Shown here one piece after another: positions 28,288-37,725 of a stretch of 64,000 nt of DNA. Under the pieces are notes generated by a model, which did no database searches, was not told the origin of the DNA, and saw only the letters and a list, made by a program, of their open reading frames with translations. The DNA is taken from contig NZ_SWFM01000001.1 in the NCBI RefSeq assembly GCF_005144865.1, positions 558,001-622,000 of the forward strand, in the 5' to 3' direction. The position numbers were made by a program, and so were the translations under genes. The stretch comes from Guptibacillus hwajinpoensis (GTDB taxonomy: Bacteria; Bacillota; Bacilli; Bacillales; Guptibacillaceae). Each line of letters begins with the position of its first letter. Within the stretch, counting starts at the first letter, position 1.

Positions 28288-29061
28288 TTACGATTGTTTG
28301 TTCTTTTTATTCAGGAATGCTTCAACCGCTGTATGGTGCTCATCTTTTGCCCAGAGTTTTGCACAATTCCTAATCTCCTGCTCAATTCTTTCACGGATCT
28401 TACCTTCATCTAGACGATTCAACCAGTACATTTTATAAGAAGAGAGAATCGGTGAAGACCTCTTGAATAGATTACCTAGATAATCATAGGCTTCTAACTG
28501 CCAGTTAGCTGTTGTTGTTATGTATGTAATGTAGCCTTTTTTCAATGCTTCTTCAGCTGAATAGCGATCCGCGCTCATTAACATCTGAAGTGCATGATCG
28601 GAACTCATTCGTTCTAGAGCATATACTGTTCCACCCCAACCGGTGGTTAACCCTATTGAGCCTTGTATAAACCCGACTTGTATATCACTTCTTGAAATAC
28701 GATAATCACAAGCGATAGCAAGCTCTGAACCTCCACCTACAGCATGACCATTAAGAAGCGCGACTGTCGGTTTTTTACAAAAAAACAGGCGTTCTAGCAC
28801 GGTTCCCATCTTCCTGAGCATCGGATAGGCTTCTTCCTCTGTTCTCAAATCGTGAAAGTCACGAACATCTCCTCCACTACAAAAAGCCTGCTCTCCACTT
28901 CCAGTCACAACGATATAGCTTACAGATGGATCATCCTCAGCTCTACTGATAGCTTCTAACATTTCATCCATCACATCATAGTTAATGGCATTTCTCTGCT
29001 CTAAACGGTTGATTGTAAGAACAGCAGCACCACCTCTTCTTCCCACTAATAGACTGGACAT
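28288..29061 (-). CDS. enoyl-CoA hydratase/isomerase family protein
   Basis: Crotonase-fold protein of 257 residues. Both oxyanion-hole segments are present: FCSGGDVRDF near residue 62 and GHAVGGGSELAIACDYR near 105; acidic residues follow in FIQGSIGLTTGWGGT near 130. It probably acts on an acyl-CoA, but substrate is unknown. GTAGGAGGCC precedes the ATG. It sits between rsfA and rpmF, where B. subtilis has no such gene, and may be linked to the acyl-CoA carboxylase 2 kb away. Confidence 0.85.
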   Translation of the reverse strand: MSSLLVGRRGGAAVLTINRLEQRNAINYDVMDEMLEAISRAEDDPSVSYIVVTGSGEQAFCSGGDVRDFHDLRTEEEAYPMLRKMGTVLERLFFCKKPTVALLNGHAVGGGSELAIACDYRISRSDIQVGFIQGSIGLTTGWGGTVYALERMSSDHALQMLMSADRYSAEEALKKGYITYITTTANWQLEAYDYLGNLFKRSSPILSSYKMYWLNRLDEGKIRERIEQEIRNCAKLWAKDEHHTAVEAFLNKKNKQS

Positions 29062-29087
29062 ATTGGCCTCCTACTAAAATTAGGTAT

Positions 29088-29118
29088 AAAAAAAACAGAG
29101 AGATTTCTCTCTCTGTTT
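29088..29118 (-). terminator. rho-independent terminator of yceD-rpmF
   Basis: AAACAGAGAGA pairs with TCTCTCTGTTT and on the minus strand is followed by eight Ts. It ends the two-gene transcript seven bases after rpmF. Confidence 0.88.
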
Positions 29119-29125
29119 CACTAAA

Positions 29126-29299
29126 TTACTTGCTTACTACGTTCTCACCTTTGTAATTTCCACACTCTTTACAAACACGGTGAGAAAGTTTGAATTCGCC
29201 GCAATTAGGGCATTTTACCATTCCTGGTACTTCTAATTTATAATGAGTACGACGCTTATTTTTACGCGTTTTAGAAGTTCTTCTAGCTGGTACTGCCAT
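29126..29299 (-). CDS. rpmF: 50S ribosomal protein L32
   Basis: Large-subunit ribosomal protein of 57 residues. The start [20 protein letters not shown] is diagnostic. Two CxxC pairs, CPNCGE and CKECG, form a zinc ribbon, so this is the zinc-binding version. AAGGAGGTGG precedes the ATG at 29299. Co-transcribed with yceD from a strong promoter at 29918-29946. Confidence 0.97.
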   Translation of the reverse strand: MAVPARRTSKTRKNKRRTHYKLEVPGMVKCPNCGEFKLSHRVCKECGNYKGENVVSK

Positions 29300-29352
29300 T
29301 GTTTCCACCTCCTTAAAAAGTTAACTAATTACAAAGAAGTTATGTCTACCGA

Positions 29353-29889
29353 TTATTTATCTTCATTTTCCTTATTGAAAAAGTCAGCTAAACCGGCCAT
29401 ACGAGGATCAACCTTTTCTTTCGGTTGCTCGCGTGTAATAACTTCCCATCCATTACCGGATTTTTTTGGCATTTCTTCTGATTCAGAGCTATATTTCACT
29501 ACTCGAATCGGAATCTCCAAAAGTATATTTTCCTTAATATACGGAACTAAGTCAACCGTATTTCCCGAAACTTGATGAATTTCTTCATCTTCTACCTCAA
29601 AATCAACGCCATTTGTGTTTGCTTCAAGCACAAATGTCTCCATTGGGCGAATTACGAACGGAAAATCTACATCTTCAAGTGTATTGGCACATGGAAGAAC
29701 CATTTTGCCTTTCACTGTTAGATGAAAGGTAACCTTATTACCGTGAAACGACGTTTCACCGGTAACATGAACTGGCGTAATCTCACGGATATCCGTATTA
29801 CGTTCCTTCAGTTCCTCTACATTCACTTCTTCGTCAATTGTAAGACCTTTCAGTTTAAAGGACTTCAATTGTTCAATTGACCATTTCAT
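29353..29889 (-). CDS. yceD: YceD family protein (DUF177)
   Basis: Conserved bacterial protein of 178 residues that precedes rpmF in most genomes; in plants and some bacteria it has been linked to 23S rRNA processing or accumulation. The family's cysteine region is present in VLPCANTLEDVDFPFVIRP near residue 64, but it retains one cysteine. C-terminus has the conserved PRMAGLADFF motif. GAGGTGATATACAG leads to the ATG. Equivalent of ylbN. Confidence 0.92.
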   Translation of the reverse strand: MKWSIEQLKSFKLKGLTIDEEVNVEELKERNTDIREITPVHVTGETSFHGNKVTFHLTVKGKMVLPCANTLEDVDFPFVIRPMETFVLEANTNGVDFEVEDEEIHQVSGNTVDLVPYIKENILLEIPIRVVKYSSESEEMPKKSGNGWEVITREQPKEKVDPRMAGLADFFNKENEDK

Positions 29890-29917
29890 CTGTATATCAC
29901 CTCAAGGCAACAAAAGT

Positions 29918-29946
29918 ATTATAGCTACAAAATACGTAAATGTCAA
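29918..29946 (-). promoter_or_regulatory. sigma-A promoter of yceD-rpmF
   Basis: Perfect consensus on the minus strand: TTGACA (29941-29946), 17 bases, TATAAT (29918-29923), about 30 bases before yceD. A strong housekeeping promoter fits a ribosomal protein operon. Confidence 0.88.
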
Positions 29947-30116
29947 TATTTTTTCTTTACACCAGTTGTTATGGAAGGCTTATTGGTATAGTCTTAATCA
30001 TACCAGAGTAAAAACACTGAATTCAACTAATTAAAATGAACGTGATGTCATAGAGGATAAACTGATCGTTAATTGCCTATATCGTCCTCTACTATTTGTC
30101 AGAAAGGGGTATTTAT

Positions 30117-31334
30117 ATGAAAGCTGCTGGTGTCATTGTTGAATACAATCCGTTTCATAACGGCCATCTCTATCATTTAAATGAAACAAAACAGGCAACT
30201 AATGCAGACGTTGTTGTTGCTGTGATGAGTGGTTCTTTTCTCCAACGTGGAGAACCTGCACTTGTTGATAAGTGGTCAAGAACACGCATGGCATTACAAA
30301 ATGGTGTCGATGTCGTGATTGAACTTCCCTATGTGTATGCTACCCAGAAAGCTGAAATCTTTGCAAAAGGGGCCGTTTCTCTACTTACCTCGATGGGAGT
30401 AGGCCAACTTTGCTTTGGGAGTGAATCAGGTTCTATAAGCGAATTTCTTAGCACAGTCTCTTTTATTGACTCGCATGAGAAAGAATACAACGAGCGTATT
30501 AAATTTTTCATGAGTGAAGGGAATAGCTACCCGAAAGCATCCTCTCTTGCTTTTCAAAGTTTGGATGGACATGAAGAAGTTCTTGATTTATCTCAACCGA
30601 ATAACATCCTTGGATTTCAGTATGTAAGAGCGATTCATTCTCAAAGATCTCCTATGAAACCATCAACAATTCTTCGTACAAAAGCGGGCTATCATGATCA
30701 GCAACTGACCGATACAAAGATTGCAAGTGCGACTGGGATACGTCACGAGTTACTTACGAAAGGTAGTCCACTTCAAAGCATTCAACCTTATGTACCAGAA
30801 CCTACATACAAAGAATTACAGCTTTACATGAATACATACCCCTCCTTTCAAGGATGGCACAAACTGTATCACCTACTAAGATACAAATTACTAACAACCT
30901 CTCAAGCGAAACTAGCTTCAATTTATGAAGCTGAAGAAGGGCTTGAAAATCGTCTTATCACAATTGCAAAAAGTGCTCCAACCTTTCAAGTGTTTATGGA
31001 AGCTGTCAAAACGAAGAGGTATACATGGACACGAATCCAACGTTTTGCACTTCACATCTTAACAGATACAACGAAAGACGAGATGAGGCCAGCATTAGAA
31101 GACGCTAAAGCCCCATATTTAAGACTACTTGGTATGTCTGGCTCTGGAAGGGCTTATTTAAATGAGATAAAAAGTTCCCTTACTGTACCACTTGTTGCTA
31201 ATATCAACCAATTCGATCACCCATTTCTAACGATTGAAAGGCGTGCGAGTCAGGTCTATGCACTTGGCTTTACAGGTGAGCATCAAGAAGAATTTTTAAT
31301 GAAAGAACATAAAACGTCTCCAATCATTTTGTAA
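30117..31334 (+). CDS. tmcAL: tRNA(Met) cytidine acetate ligase
   Basis: Forms N4-acetylcytidine at the wobble base of elongator tRNA-Met, using acetate and ATP. Nucleotidyl-transferase fold with the N-terminal GVIVEYNPFHNGHLYHL, containing the HxGH motif at about residues 15-18, and VVVAVMSGSFLQRGEPA near 37. Length 405 residues from the ATG at 30117, which has GAAAGGGG seven bases upstream; the frame extends to 30096 without a ribosome site. Equivalent of ylbM. The interval 29947-30116 holds no other feature. Confidence 0.93.
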   Translation: MKAAGVIVEYNPFHNGHLYHLNETKQATNADVVVAVMSGSFLQRGEPALVDKWSRTRMALQNGVDVVIELPYVYATQKAEIFAKGAVSLLTSMGVGQLCFGSESGSISEFLSTVSFIDSHEKEYNERIKFFMSEGNSYPKASSLAFQSLDGHEEVLDLSQPNNILGFQYVRAIHSQRSPMKPSTILRTKAGYHDQQLTDTKIASATGIRHELLTKGSPLQSIQPYVPEPTYKELQLYMNTYPSFQGWHKLYHLLRYKLLTTSQAKLASIYEAEEGLENRLITIAKSAPTFQVFMEAVKTKRYTWTRIQRFALHILTDTTKDEMRPALEDAKAPYLRLLGMSGSGRAYLNEIKSSLTVPLVANINQFDHPFLTIERRASQVYALGFTGEHQEEFLMKEHKTSPIIL

Positions 31335-31405
31335 AAGCTGTTTTTGTAGACATTGTTGCTTTTAGAGTAGCGGTTATTTCTGCGGGGCAGGTGAGCCTTC
31401 TCAAA
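31334..31405 (+). repeat. dispersed intergenic repeat, copy 3 (left half only)
   Basis: AAAAGCTGTTTTTGTAGACA, ATTGTTGCTTTTAGAGTAG and GGTGAGCC match the left end of the family seen at 6838-7050. The right end is missing; the sequence runs straight into the following terminator. Confidence 0.6.
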
Positions 31406-31406
31406 G

Positions 31407-31447
31407 CAAAACGCCTAGCAAGCTTATCTTGTTAGGCGTTTTGTTTT
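31407..31447. terminator. bidirectional terminator between tmcAL and ylbL
   Basis: CAAAACGCCTAGCAAG pairs with CTTGTTAGGCGTTTTG across a five-base loop, with T runs after the stem on the plus strand and in the stem on the minus strand. It serves both convergent genes. Confidence 0.85.
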
Positions 31448-32475
31448 TATTCAGCTTTAAGTTGTTTTAAATAATCAATCGCATCCTGAAAGGTTTCTAC
31501 CGGCACAATTTTCATTTCAGTTCTTATGTCTTTCGCCGCTTCCATTGCATCATCATAATTGGAATGGGCAACAGGTGCCAAGAATATTTCTGCTCCTGAC
31601 GAATCAGCCGCAACAATTTTTTGTTTAATGCCACCGATTGGACCTACCTTGCCCTTTTCATTAATCGTTCCAGTTCCAGCAATCTCATACCCTTTTGTCC
31701 AGTCCTCTTTTGTTAATTGATTATAAATTTCTAATGAGAACATCAGTCCAGCTGAAGGACCCCCGATTTGATCTGTTTTTATATCAATTGATGGATCTGT
31801 TTCAATCGATGTGGAGGTTACTGGACCTGTAATACCTACACCGACTTTTCCTTTTTCCGTGTTATATGGCTCTGGAAATGTAGAGAAACCAACTTCTATC
31901 TCTTTTTTAGTACCTTCACGGTCAATTGTAAGATTTACTTTTTCTGATTTACTGTACGTTCCAAGCTTGTCGAGAAGTGCCTCTGTTGTTTCAATTTTCT
32001 TATCGTCTACCATTGTGATAAGATCACCAATTTTCAATTTGCCATCCGCAGGCATTCCTTCAATAATACCAGTCACGAGAACACCGTTATTAGTAATCTC
32101 TATTGCTTCTCCTGCCGCTTTATAAGCAACGATTGTCGCACTTGTTTGAGAGTTAGCCATTACATCTAACTGTCTTTGATGATACTGTTCATCCGTCTCA
32201 CCTTCACGTTTAATTAATTCCTCTGGAATTAATTCATGGTATTCATTAAACTGGGCCCAAACATACTGCATGAGATTCGCTTGTCCGACTCGAACGGTGG
32301 TTAGCATAAACTCGCCTTTATCTTCTGAGCCACCCTCTACCTTAATTACTTCATCTAATTCTCTAGCCTCACCCGGGGTAGTCACATAATATGGAAGGTC
32401 AATAAATGTAAATGCTGCAACTACTACAATAATCATGACCCAAATAAAAGTAAATTTCTTGGTGCCTCTGTTCAT
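31447..32475 (-). CDS. ylbL: PDZ-domain Lon-like serine protease YlbL
   Basis: Membrane-anchored protease with an N-terminal helix (residues 10-28), a PDZ domain (about 115-185, with VLVTGIIEGMPADGKLKIGD) and a C-terminal Lon-type S16 protease domain. The catalytic serine is in IGGPSAGLMFSLEIY near residue 237 and the lysine in GGIKQKIVAA near 282, forming a Ser-Lys dyad. In B. subtilis YlbL, with CtpA, degrades the cell-division checkpoint protein YneA after DNA damage. Length 342 residues; the start overlaps the ylbK stop by four bases. Confidence 0.92.
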   Translation of the reverse strand: MNRGTKKFTFIWVMIIVVVAAFTFIDLPYYVTTPGEARELDEVIKVEGGSEDKGEFMLTTVRVGQANLMQYVWAQFNEYHELIPEELIKREGETDEQYHQRQLDVMANSQTSATIVAYKAAGEAIEITNNGVLVTGIIEGMPADGKLKIGDLITMVDDKKIETTEALLDKLGTYSKSEKVNLTIDREGTKKEIEVGFSTFPEPYNTEKGKVGVGITGPVTSTSIETDPSIDIKTDQIGGPSAGLMFSLEIYNQLTKEDWTKGYEIAGTGTINEKGKVGPIGGIKQKIVAADSSGAEIFLAPVAHSNYDDAMEAAKDIRTEMKIVPVETFQDAIDYLKQLKAE

Positions 32476-33263
32476 TTATTCTGCTCCTTCCAATTCTCCA
32501 CCGCCTTATGTATTTCATCAAGGTGGCGGTAGGCTGCTTCCTCTCCTATTTTGATAATATCAACCACATTCGTAAATGCTCGCGATTGAAATGATTCTAG
32601 TCTAGGTTTGATCATGACATCTGCATTAATCTCATGAAGACGAACCATTTCATTTTGCATGATATCAATACTCTGCATGATAACGTCAATAATCGACGTA
32701 ACATCAGGTTCCTTTTTCACATCTGATACGTCAACAGCTATTACAAGATCTGCACCCATCTCTCTAACGACTGAAACCGGTACACGGTCAATGACGCCAC
32801 CATCTACAAGAAGTCGGTCACCAATCCGTTCTGGAACTAATATGCCAGGTATTGCAATACTCGCTCGAACGGCCTGCGCAACTGGTCCTGATCGGAAAAC
32901 GACCTTTTCTCCTTTAATAATGTCCGTAGCAACAATTGCAAGGGGAGGCGATAGATCCTCTATTTGCTTTCCATGTGTTAGAGTTTCAATTAAACTTCTC
33001 ACTTTATTGCCTGCAATGAATCCCATCTTTGGAACTGTAAAGTCCAAGTAATATTTTCGTTTGAAAAGGGATGCCATTTTAACCATCGAATCTACGTCAT
33101 GACCCACACCGTAAATAGCACCTACAAGTGAACCCATGCTGCTTCCAGCAATATAGTCGATGGGGATATTTTCCTGAATCAATACTTTTAATACACCAAG
33201 ATGGGCGAATCCTCTCGCACCACCAGAACCAAGTGCTAACCCGATTTTAGGACGATTCATCAT
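32472..33263 (-). CDS. ylbK: patatin-like phospholipase family protein YlbK
   Basis: Patatin-fold hydrolase, 263 residues. The oxyanion motif GSGGARGFAHLG is at residues 13-24, the nucleophile elbow GSSMGS at 42-47 and the aspartate motif DGGVID near residue 154, so the Ser-Asp dyad is complete. Related to the RssA/NTE type. Natural substrate unknown. GGGAGG precedes a pair of ATG codons at 33263 and 33260. Co-transcribed with ylbL, and divergent from ylbJ. Confidence 0.9.
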   Translation of the reverse strand: MMNRPKIGLALGSGGARGFAHLGVLKVLIQENIPIDYIAGSSMGSLVGAIYGVGHDVDSMVKMASLFKRKYYLDFTVPKMGFIAGNKVRSLIETLTHGKQIEDLSPPLAIVATDIIKGEKVVFRSGPVAQAVRASIAIPGILVPERIGDRLLVDGGVIDRVPVSVVREMGADLVIAVDVSDVKKEPDVTSIIDVIMQSIDIMQNEMVRLHEINADVMIKPRLESFQSRAFTNVVDIIKIGEEAAYRHLDEIHKAVENWKEQNK

Positions 33264-33380
33264 GAATGCCTCCCTGTCTATCCCTGCTTAATCATATGGT
33301 CTAATTGTTCCACACATACGTATATTTTAATTATCGGACAGGTTTATTAATGGAATTACGCCTTTGGGAGGAATGCCTCT

Positions 33381-34592
33381 GTGAACGTTCAAGTGGTAAA
33401 AACATTATTGCTTGCAACGTCTGTAACGGTCGTTGCTCTCGCCGTCATATTATTTCCAGAACATACACTTGAGGCTTCAAATAGTGGCCTTTCAATGTGG
33501 TGGAATATTGTTTTTCCTTCTTTATTACCCTTTTTTATCATTTCTGAACTTCTCATAAGTATAGGAGTGGTTCGCTTTATTGGGATATTATTAGAACCAT
33601 TAATGAGACCGCTTTTTCGTGTCCCTGGTGCGGGAGCATTTGTACTAGCTATGGGAATCGCCTCAGGCTTTCCTGCAGGAGCTAAATACACTGCCCACCT
33701 TCGGCTTAATAAAGACATCACAGCAATAGAAGGAGAAAGACTCGTATCATTTACAAACTGTTCAAATCCCCTTTTTATTTTTGCTGCAGTTGCTGTAGGC
33801 TTTTTCCATAATCCTGCACTTGGTGTAATCCTTGCTGCCGCCCATTATACTGGCAATATTCTCGTAGGTCTCGTCATGCGTTTTCATCACCCTGAAGAAA
33901 GAGAATACAGGGATATGAAACGCTCTAACCAATCTAGATTCACTCAAGCGTTTGTAGCACTTCATGAAACAAGAGTTTCCGAAAATCGTCCTTTCGGTAA
34001 AATGATGGGCGATGCTGTCCACTCATCAATCAAAACCCTTCTTATGGTTGGAGGATTTATTATACTATTTTCTGTACTAAATGAGTTAATTGGCGTTATT
34101 GGAGTAGCAGCGTTTCTAGCAGGTATTATAAGGACTGTCCTACTACTTTTACAGCTTCCTGCGGAGTTAGATATCCCACTTCTATCAGGACTATTCGAGA
34201 TTACACTTGGGAGTAGACTTTCGAGCGAGAGCTCAGCACCGCTCCTCGCGCAGGCTATGATTACAAGCTTCATTCTTGCTTTCAATGGATTCTCTGTTCA
34301 AGCCCAAGTAGCAAGTATACTGGCAGATACTGATATCCGTTTTAAGCCTTTCTTCTTTGCACGACTGCTCCATGGAGGGTTTGCTGCTATTCTCACATTA
34401 GCACTTTGGAAACCATTATACATTAACCTCTTGTCTTCAGGTAAAGTGACCCTTCCAGTCTACAATAGGAATGATCCGCTTACAGTGTCCGAAACACTTT
34501 ACTTCTTTTTACAACAAACAGGGCCATGGATCACATGTTTTTTCTTAATCATCTTTATTGGAATAACGATTAAGAGAAATCGCACAAATTAA
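33381..34592 (+). CDS. ylbJ: sporulation integral membrane protein YlbJ
   Basis: Polytopic membrane protein of 403 residues needed for full spore resistance in B. subtilis, where it is made under sigma-E. About eight hydrophobic helices with nucleoside-transporter-gate-like repeats (SLLPFFIISELLISIGVV and GLFEITLGSRL). Start is GTG at 33381, ten bases after TGGGAGGA. A poor sigma-E-like site lies upstream (33292-33322) with too long a spacer. Confidence 0.9.
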   Translation: MNVQVVKTLLLATSVTVVALAVILFPEHTLEASNSGLSMWWNIVFPSLLPFFIISELLISIGVVRFIGILLEPLMRPLFRVPGAGAFVLAMGIASGFPAGAKYTAHLRLNKDITAIEGERLVSFTNCSNPLFIFAAVAVGFFHNPALGVILAAAHYTGNILVGLVMRFHHPEEREYRDMKRSNQSRFTQAFVALHETRVSENRPFGKMMGDAVHSSIKTLLMVGGFIILFSVLNELIGVIGVAAFLAGIIRTVLLLLQLPAELDIPLLSGLFEITLGSRLSSESSAPLLAQAMITSFILAFNGFSVQAQVASILADTDIRFKPFFFARLLHGGFAAILTLALWKPLYINLLSSGKVTLPVYNRNDPLTVSETLYFFLQQTGPWITCFFLIIFIGITIKRNRTN

Positions 34593-34604
34593 GTATTTTA
34601 GGTA

Positions 34605-35715
<1,111 letters not shown>

Positions 35716-35763
35716 TCCATATTCCTACTTATCCTACCACAAAAAAAGGGAAAGCTAAAATCA

Positions 35764-35947
35764 ATGTATAAACCAAAGGTTGATGGTGATACTAAACGTA
35801 GCAGCATCGTTTCAGATTAATGGTGCTGCAACCACGGAGAAGACTTACGTTTCCCCATAAGTTCTTCCTCCGGTTTCTCCTCTCCCATTGCCTTAGCTTA
35901 ACGGCTTAAGGCACCCGCAGGAAGTATTTCCTGCGGGTATTTTTTTC
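35764..35947 (+). ncRNA. structured RNA with terminator, divergent from rsmD (ylbH-motif candidate)
   Basis: A chain of hairpins lies on the plus strand: GCAGCA (35801-35806) with TGCTGC, enclosed by GGTT/AACC; GAAGACTTA with TAAGTTCTTC; GCCTTA with TAAGGC; and a strong terminator CCCGCAGGAA/TTCCTGCGGG (35912-35935) followed by seven Ts. The T run exists only in the plus direction. An 18-codon frame MYKPKVDGDTKRSSIVSD starts at 35764, but without a good ribosome site. Rfam describes a ylbH leader motif upstream of this gene; whether this is a member, and on which strand, I could not check. Confidence 0.5.
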
Positions 35948-36002
35948 GTAAATATAGTTCATATAAGTAAGAATCGAGCATCTTCACAACAACCTTTTAG
36001 AC

Positions 36003-36117
36003 ATGTTCTGTTCTTATTAATTGTTGTTTTTAAAAGAGTCTTTCGATAAAAACTACATTTAACTGATTGGAGCGGAAATTAACCCAGCAACTAAGTCACG
36101 AAAAGAGCATTTAGAAA
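36003..36117 (-). repeat. dispersed intergenic repeat, copy 4 (inverted, internally deleted)
   Basis: Read on the minus strand it shows GCTCTTTTCGTGAC, AGTTGCT, ATTTCCGCTCCAATCAG and AAAACAACAAT in the family order, without the GC-rich centre. More diverged than the other copies. Confidence 0.55.
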
Positions 36118-36123
36118 AGAAGA

Positions 36124-36444
36124 TCAACCTGGATCAAGATCAAATGGTAGATCAGCTACTTGAATACCATTCCAATCATGATGGATCCAATCACCTAGCT
36201 CATCCTCAGTTATTGTTGTATGGTTAAACAGATAATCTTCAACATCTGACAAAGATTGATCTGAGAGTAACTCTGCCTCAGCAGCCGTAATAACGCCATG
36301 GAGAACAAGTACAGCAAGAATGTCAGCAATGATAAGTCCTTGAATTAGTTTTTTGTCAATGGTTTCCTCTTTAGCATTTCTTCCTTTCCAGTACAAATAG
36401 AGTAAACCTCCTACTAACGTAACTAGAAGCAGAATCGAGCCCAT
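36124..36444 (-). CDS. hypothetical membrane protein
   Basis: Not recognised. It has 106 residues with an N-terminal hydrophobic helix (2-19), a basic stretch WKGRNAKEETIDKK, a second hydrophobic segment (about 34-54, LIIADILAVLVLHGVITAA) and an acidic soluble tail rich in D, E and W (ITEDELGDWIHHDWNG). AAAGGAGG precedes the ATG, so translation is likely. It lies between the rsmD RNA region and the plus-strand gene at 36558, in a place where B. subtilis has no counterpart that I know. Confidence 0.65.
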   Translation of the reverse strand: MGSILLLVTLVGGLLYLYWKGRNAKEETIDKKLIQGLIIADILAVLVLHGVITAAEAELLSDQSLSDVEDYLFNHTTITEDELGDWIHHDWNGIQVADLPFDLDPG

Positions 36445-36557
36445 AGAAGAACCTCCTTTCTTATCATTTTAATGCAAACGCTTTATCCTTTCCATCATAA
36501 AGAATTCGTGCTACATTATGAGGGGATTTCTGAACAGACTGAAAGGAGTACACTATC

Positions 36558-36944
36558 ATGATTCAACGTTTTATCGAACTTGGAGAGGGCTATTCTGATA
36601 TTTATGAACTAGTCGAACTTGCGAGAACCAATTCTAATCGTGTTCATCGTCTATTATTACTCAAAACAATTAGCAAAAACCGCGAAGTCGTTTCACCTGT
36701 TGTTGTATTAAATGCAGCTGGTGAGGGAAACCTTCAGCCACTTTATATTTGTAGAGAAGGCATTCCTGCAAAGGATCCTTCTGTTAAGAGATTGCAGCTA
36801 TTTGAAGAGATTAGCGAGACGTTAGAGATACCAATCATTCCAATTGAAGTAAAGCCTTCGATTGATTTTAATGAAAAAGAGCTTTACTACAACTATATTA
36901 TCGGCATTCTTAGACTAAATAACCTAATTCCTCCTCTAAGTTAG
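36558..36944 (+). CDS. conserved Bacillaceae protein of unknown function (DUF7147-like)
   Basis: Soluble protein of 128 residues starting MIQRFIELGEGYSDIYELVE, with a helical N-terminus and a beta-rich middle (VVSPVVVLNAAGEGNLQPLYICREGI). I recall such proteins as a small family restricted to Bacillaceae, sometimes mislabelled methylthioribose kinase; there is no kinase motif here. GAAAGGAG lies upstream of the ATG. Divergent from the membrane protein at 36124, and followed by its own terminator. Confidence 0.7.
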   Translation: MIQRFIELGEGYSDIYELVELARTNSNRVHRLLLLKTISKNREVVSPVVVLNAAGEGNLQPLYICREGIPAKDPSVKRLQLFEEISETLEIPIIPIEVKPSIDFNEKELYYNYIIGILRLNNLIPPLS

Positions 36945-36970
36945 CGACCATACATAACTCTAACTGTATG

Positions 36971-37002
36971 AAAGAAGCAGGAGCCCAGGCTCCTGCTTCT
37001 TT
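36971..37002 (+). terminator. terminator after the DUF7147-like gene
   Basis: AAAGAAGCAGGAGCC pairs perfectly over 15 bases with GGCTCCTGCTTCTTT around a two-base centre. The T tail is short and lies within the stem. Confidence 0.75.
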
Positions 37003-37047
37003 CGTGTATCCATAATCATACTAACTATCATACTCATCTTATTTTAC

Positions 37048-37190
37048 TTAAGCATAGTGGTTGATTTCCGCTCCTGTGGTGTGGTGTCTTACCTGGCTAG
37101 TCCCGCAGGACCCGAGCACCTTCCCTTACAATCAGCGAAGTGTGGTCTTTTTATACAAAACCTCATATAAACAACAAACTTTTGTAAAAA
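37048..37190 (+). repeat. dispersed intergenic repeat, copy 5 (left end missing)
   Basis: Contains GTGGTTGATTTCCGCTCC, GGCTAGTCCCGCAGGA, CGAGCACCTTCCC, CAATCAGCGAAGTGTGGTC and TTTTTATACAAAA, the family order, ending in the right inverted repeat region AACAACAAAC...AAAAAGCC. The left inverted repeat is not recognisable. The interval 37191-37270 holds a short G/C-rich tract with eight Cs and nothing else. Confidence 0.7.
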
Positions 37191-37272
37191 GCCAAAACAA
37201 TTTACCTAGAGGTTCTGATCCCCCCCCTGTAACCTTTTTTATAGAACCTGCATTCCTGTATAGAAGCAAAAC

Positions 37273-37303
37273 AAAAAAGCCATCCACTAAAAGGAACGGC
37301 TTT
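37273..37303 (-). terminator. terminator of ylbG
   Basis: On the minus strand AAAGCC-GT-TCC and GGA-T-GGCTTT form a slightly bulged stem followed by six Ts, right after the ylbG stop. Confidence 0.75.
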
Positions 37304-37579
37304 CTATAGACCCATTTTATAATCGTATTGTTTCGCTTTATCAGGCTTTGCATTCTGGTATTCAGTTTGCACCTCTGGACGCTTAGAAGGTTCCACTCGC
37401 TTCACAAAATGAAGGGAGTTCAATCGTTCTTTCGTCACCTCTAGCTGATCTAGATTAATATAAATAACAACATACTTCTGTTTCGAGGAAACATAGTGTA
37501 CATTTCCAAACCTTCTTAATTGTTTGGCATGCTTTAGTGACTGAATATAGACTGCTAAGCCAACTCGTTCTACAAACAT
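37304..37579 (-). CDS. ylbG: YlbG family protein (DUF2129)
   Basis: Small cytosolic protein of unknown function, 91 residues, beginning MFVERVGLAVYIQSLKHAKQ with the core FGNVHYVSSKQKYVVIYIN. The open frame runs on to 37753, but AAAGGGG lies about ten bases before the ATG at 37579 and the resulting length equals that of the family. In B. subtilis ylbF and ylbG are adjacent; here a plus-strand gene (37726) has been inserted between them. Confidence 0.88.
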   Translation of the reverse strand: MFVERVGLAVYIQSLKHAKQLRRFGNVHYVSSKQKYVVIYINLDQLEVTKERLNSLHFVKRVEPSKRPEVQTEYQNAKPDKAKQYDYKMGL

Positions 37580-37725
37580 GACGCGCTTCCCCTTTGCTAT
37601 TGTAATCTTCTCGTTCAAACGTAGCACGAAAGATGATCGATCGCAAGAATGAACAGAGTGATGGTCATTTGAATATGTTTCGGTTAGGATAACAGTAGAC
37701 TGTGTATGAGAAAGGATGCAATACA

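Noticed and set aside
33292..33322. Sigma-E-like site before ylbJ (TCATATG, 16 bases, CATACGTA)
   Set aside because: The spacer is one or two bases too long and the -10 box has two mismatches. Kept only as a remark in the ylbJ entry.
37218..37228. Run of C bases in the gap before ylbG
   Set aside because: A short homopolymer without other structure; could be a sequencing weak spot, with no functional support.
37132..37353. Open frame overlapping the ylbG terminator and repeat copy 5
   Set aside because: Falls in repeat and terminator sequence and has no ribosome site.
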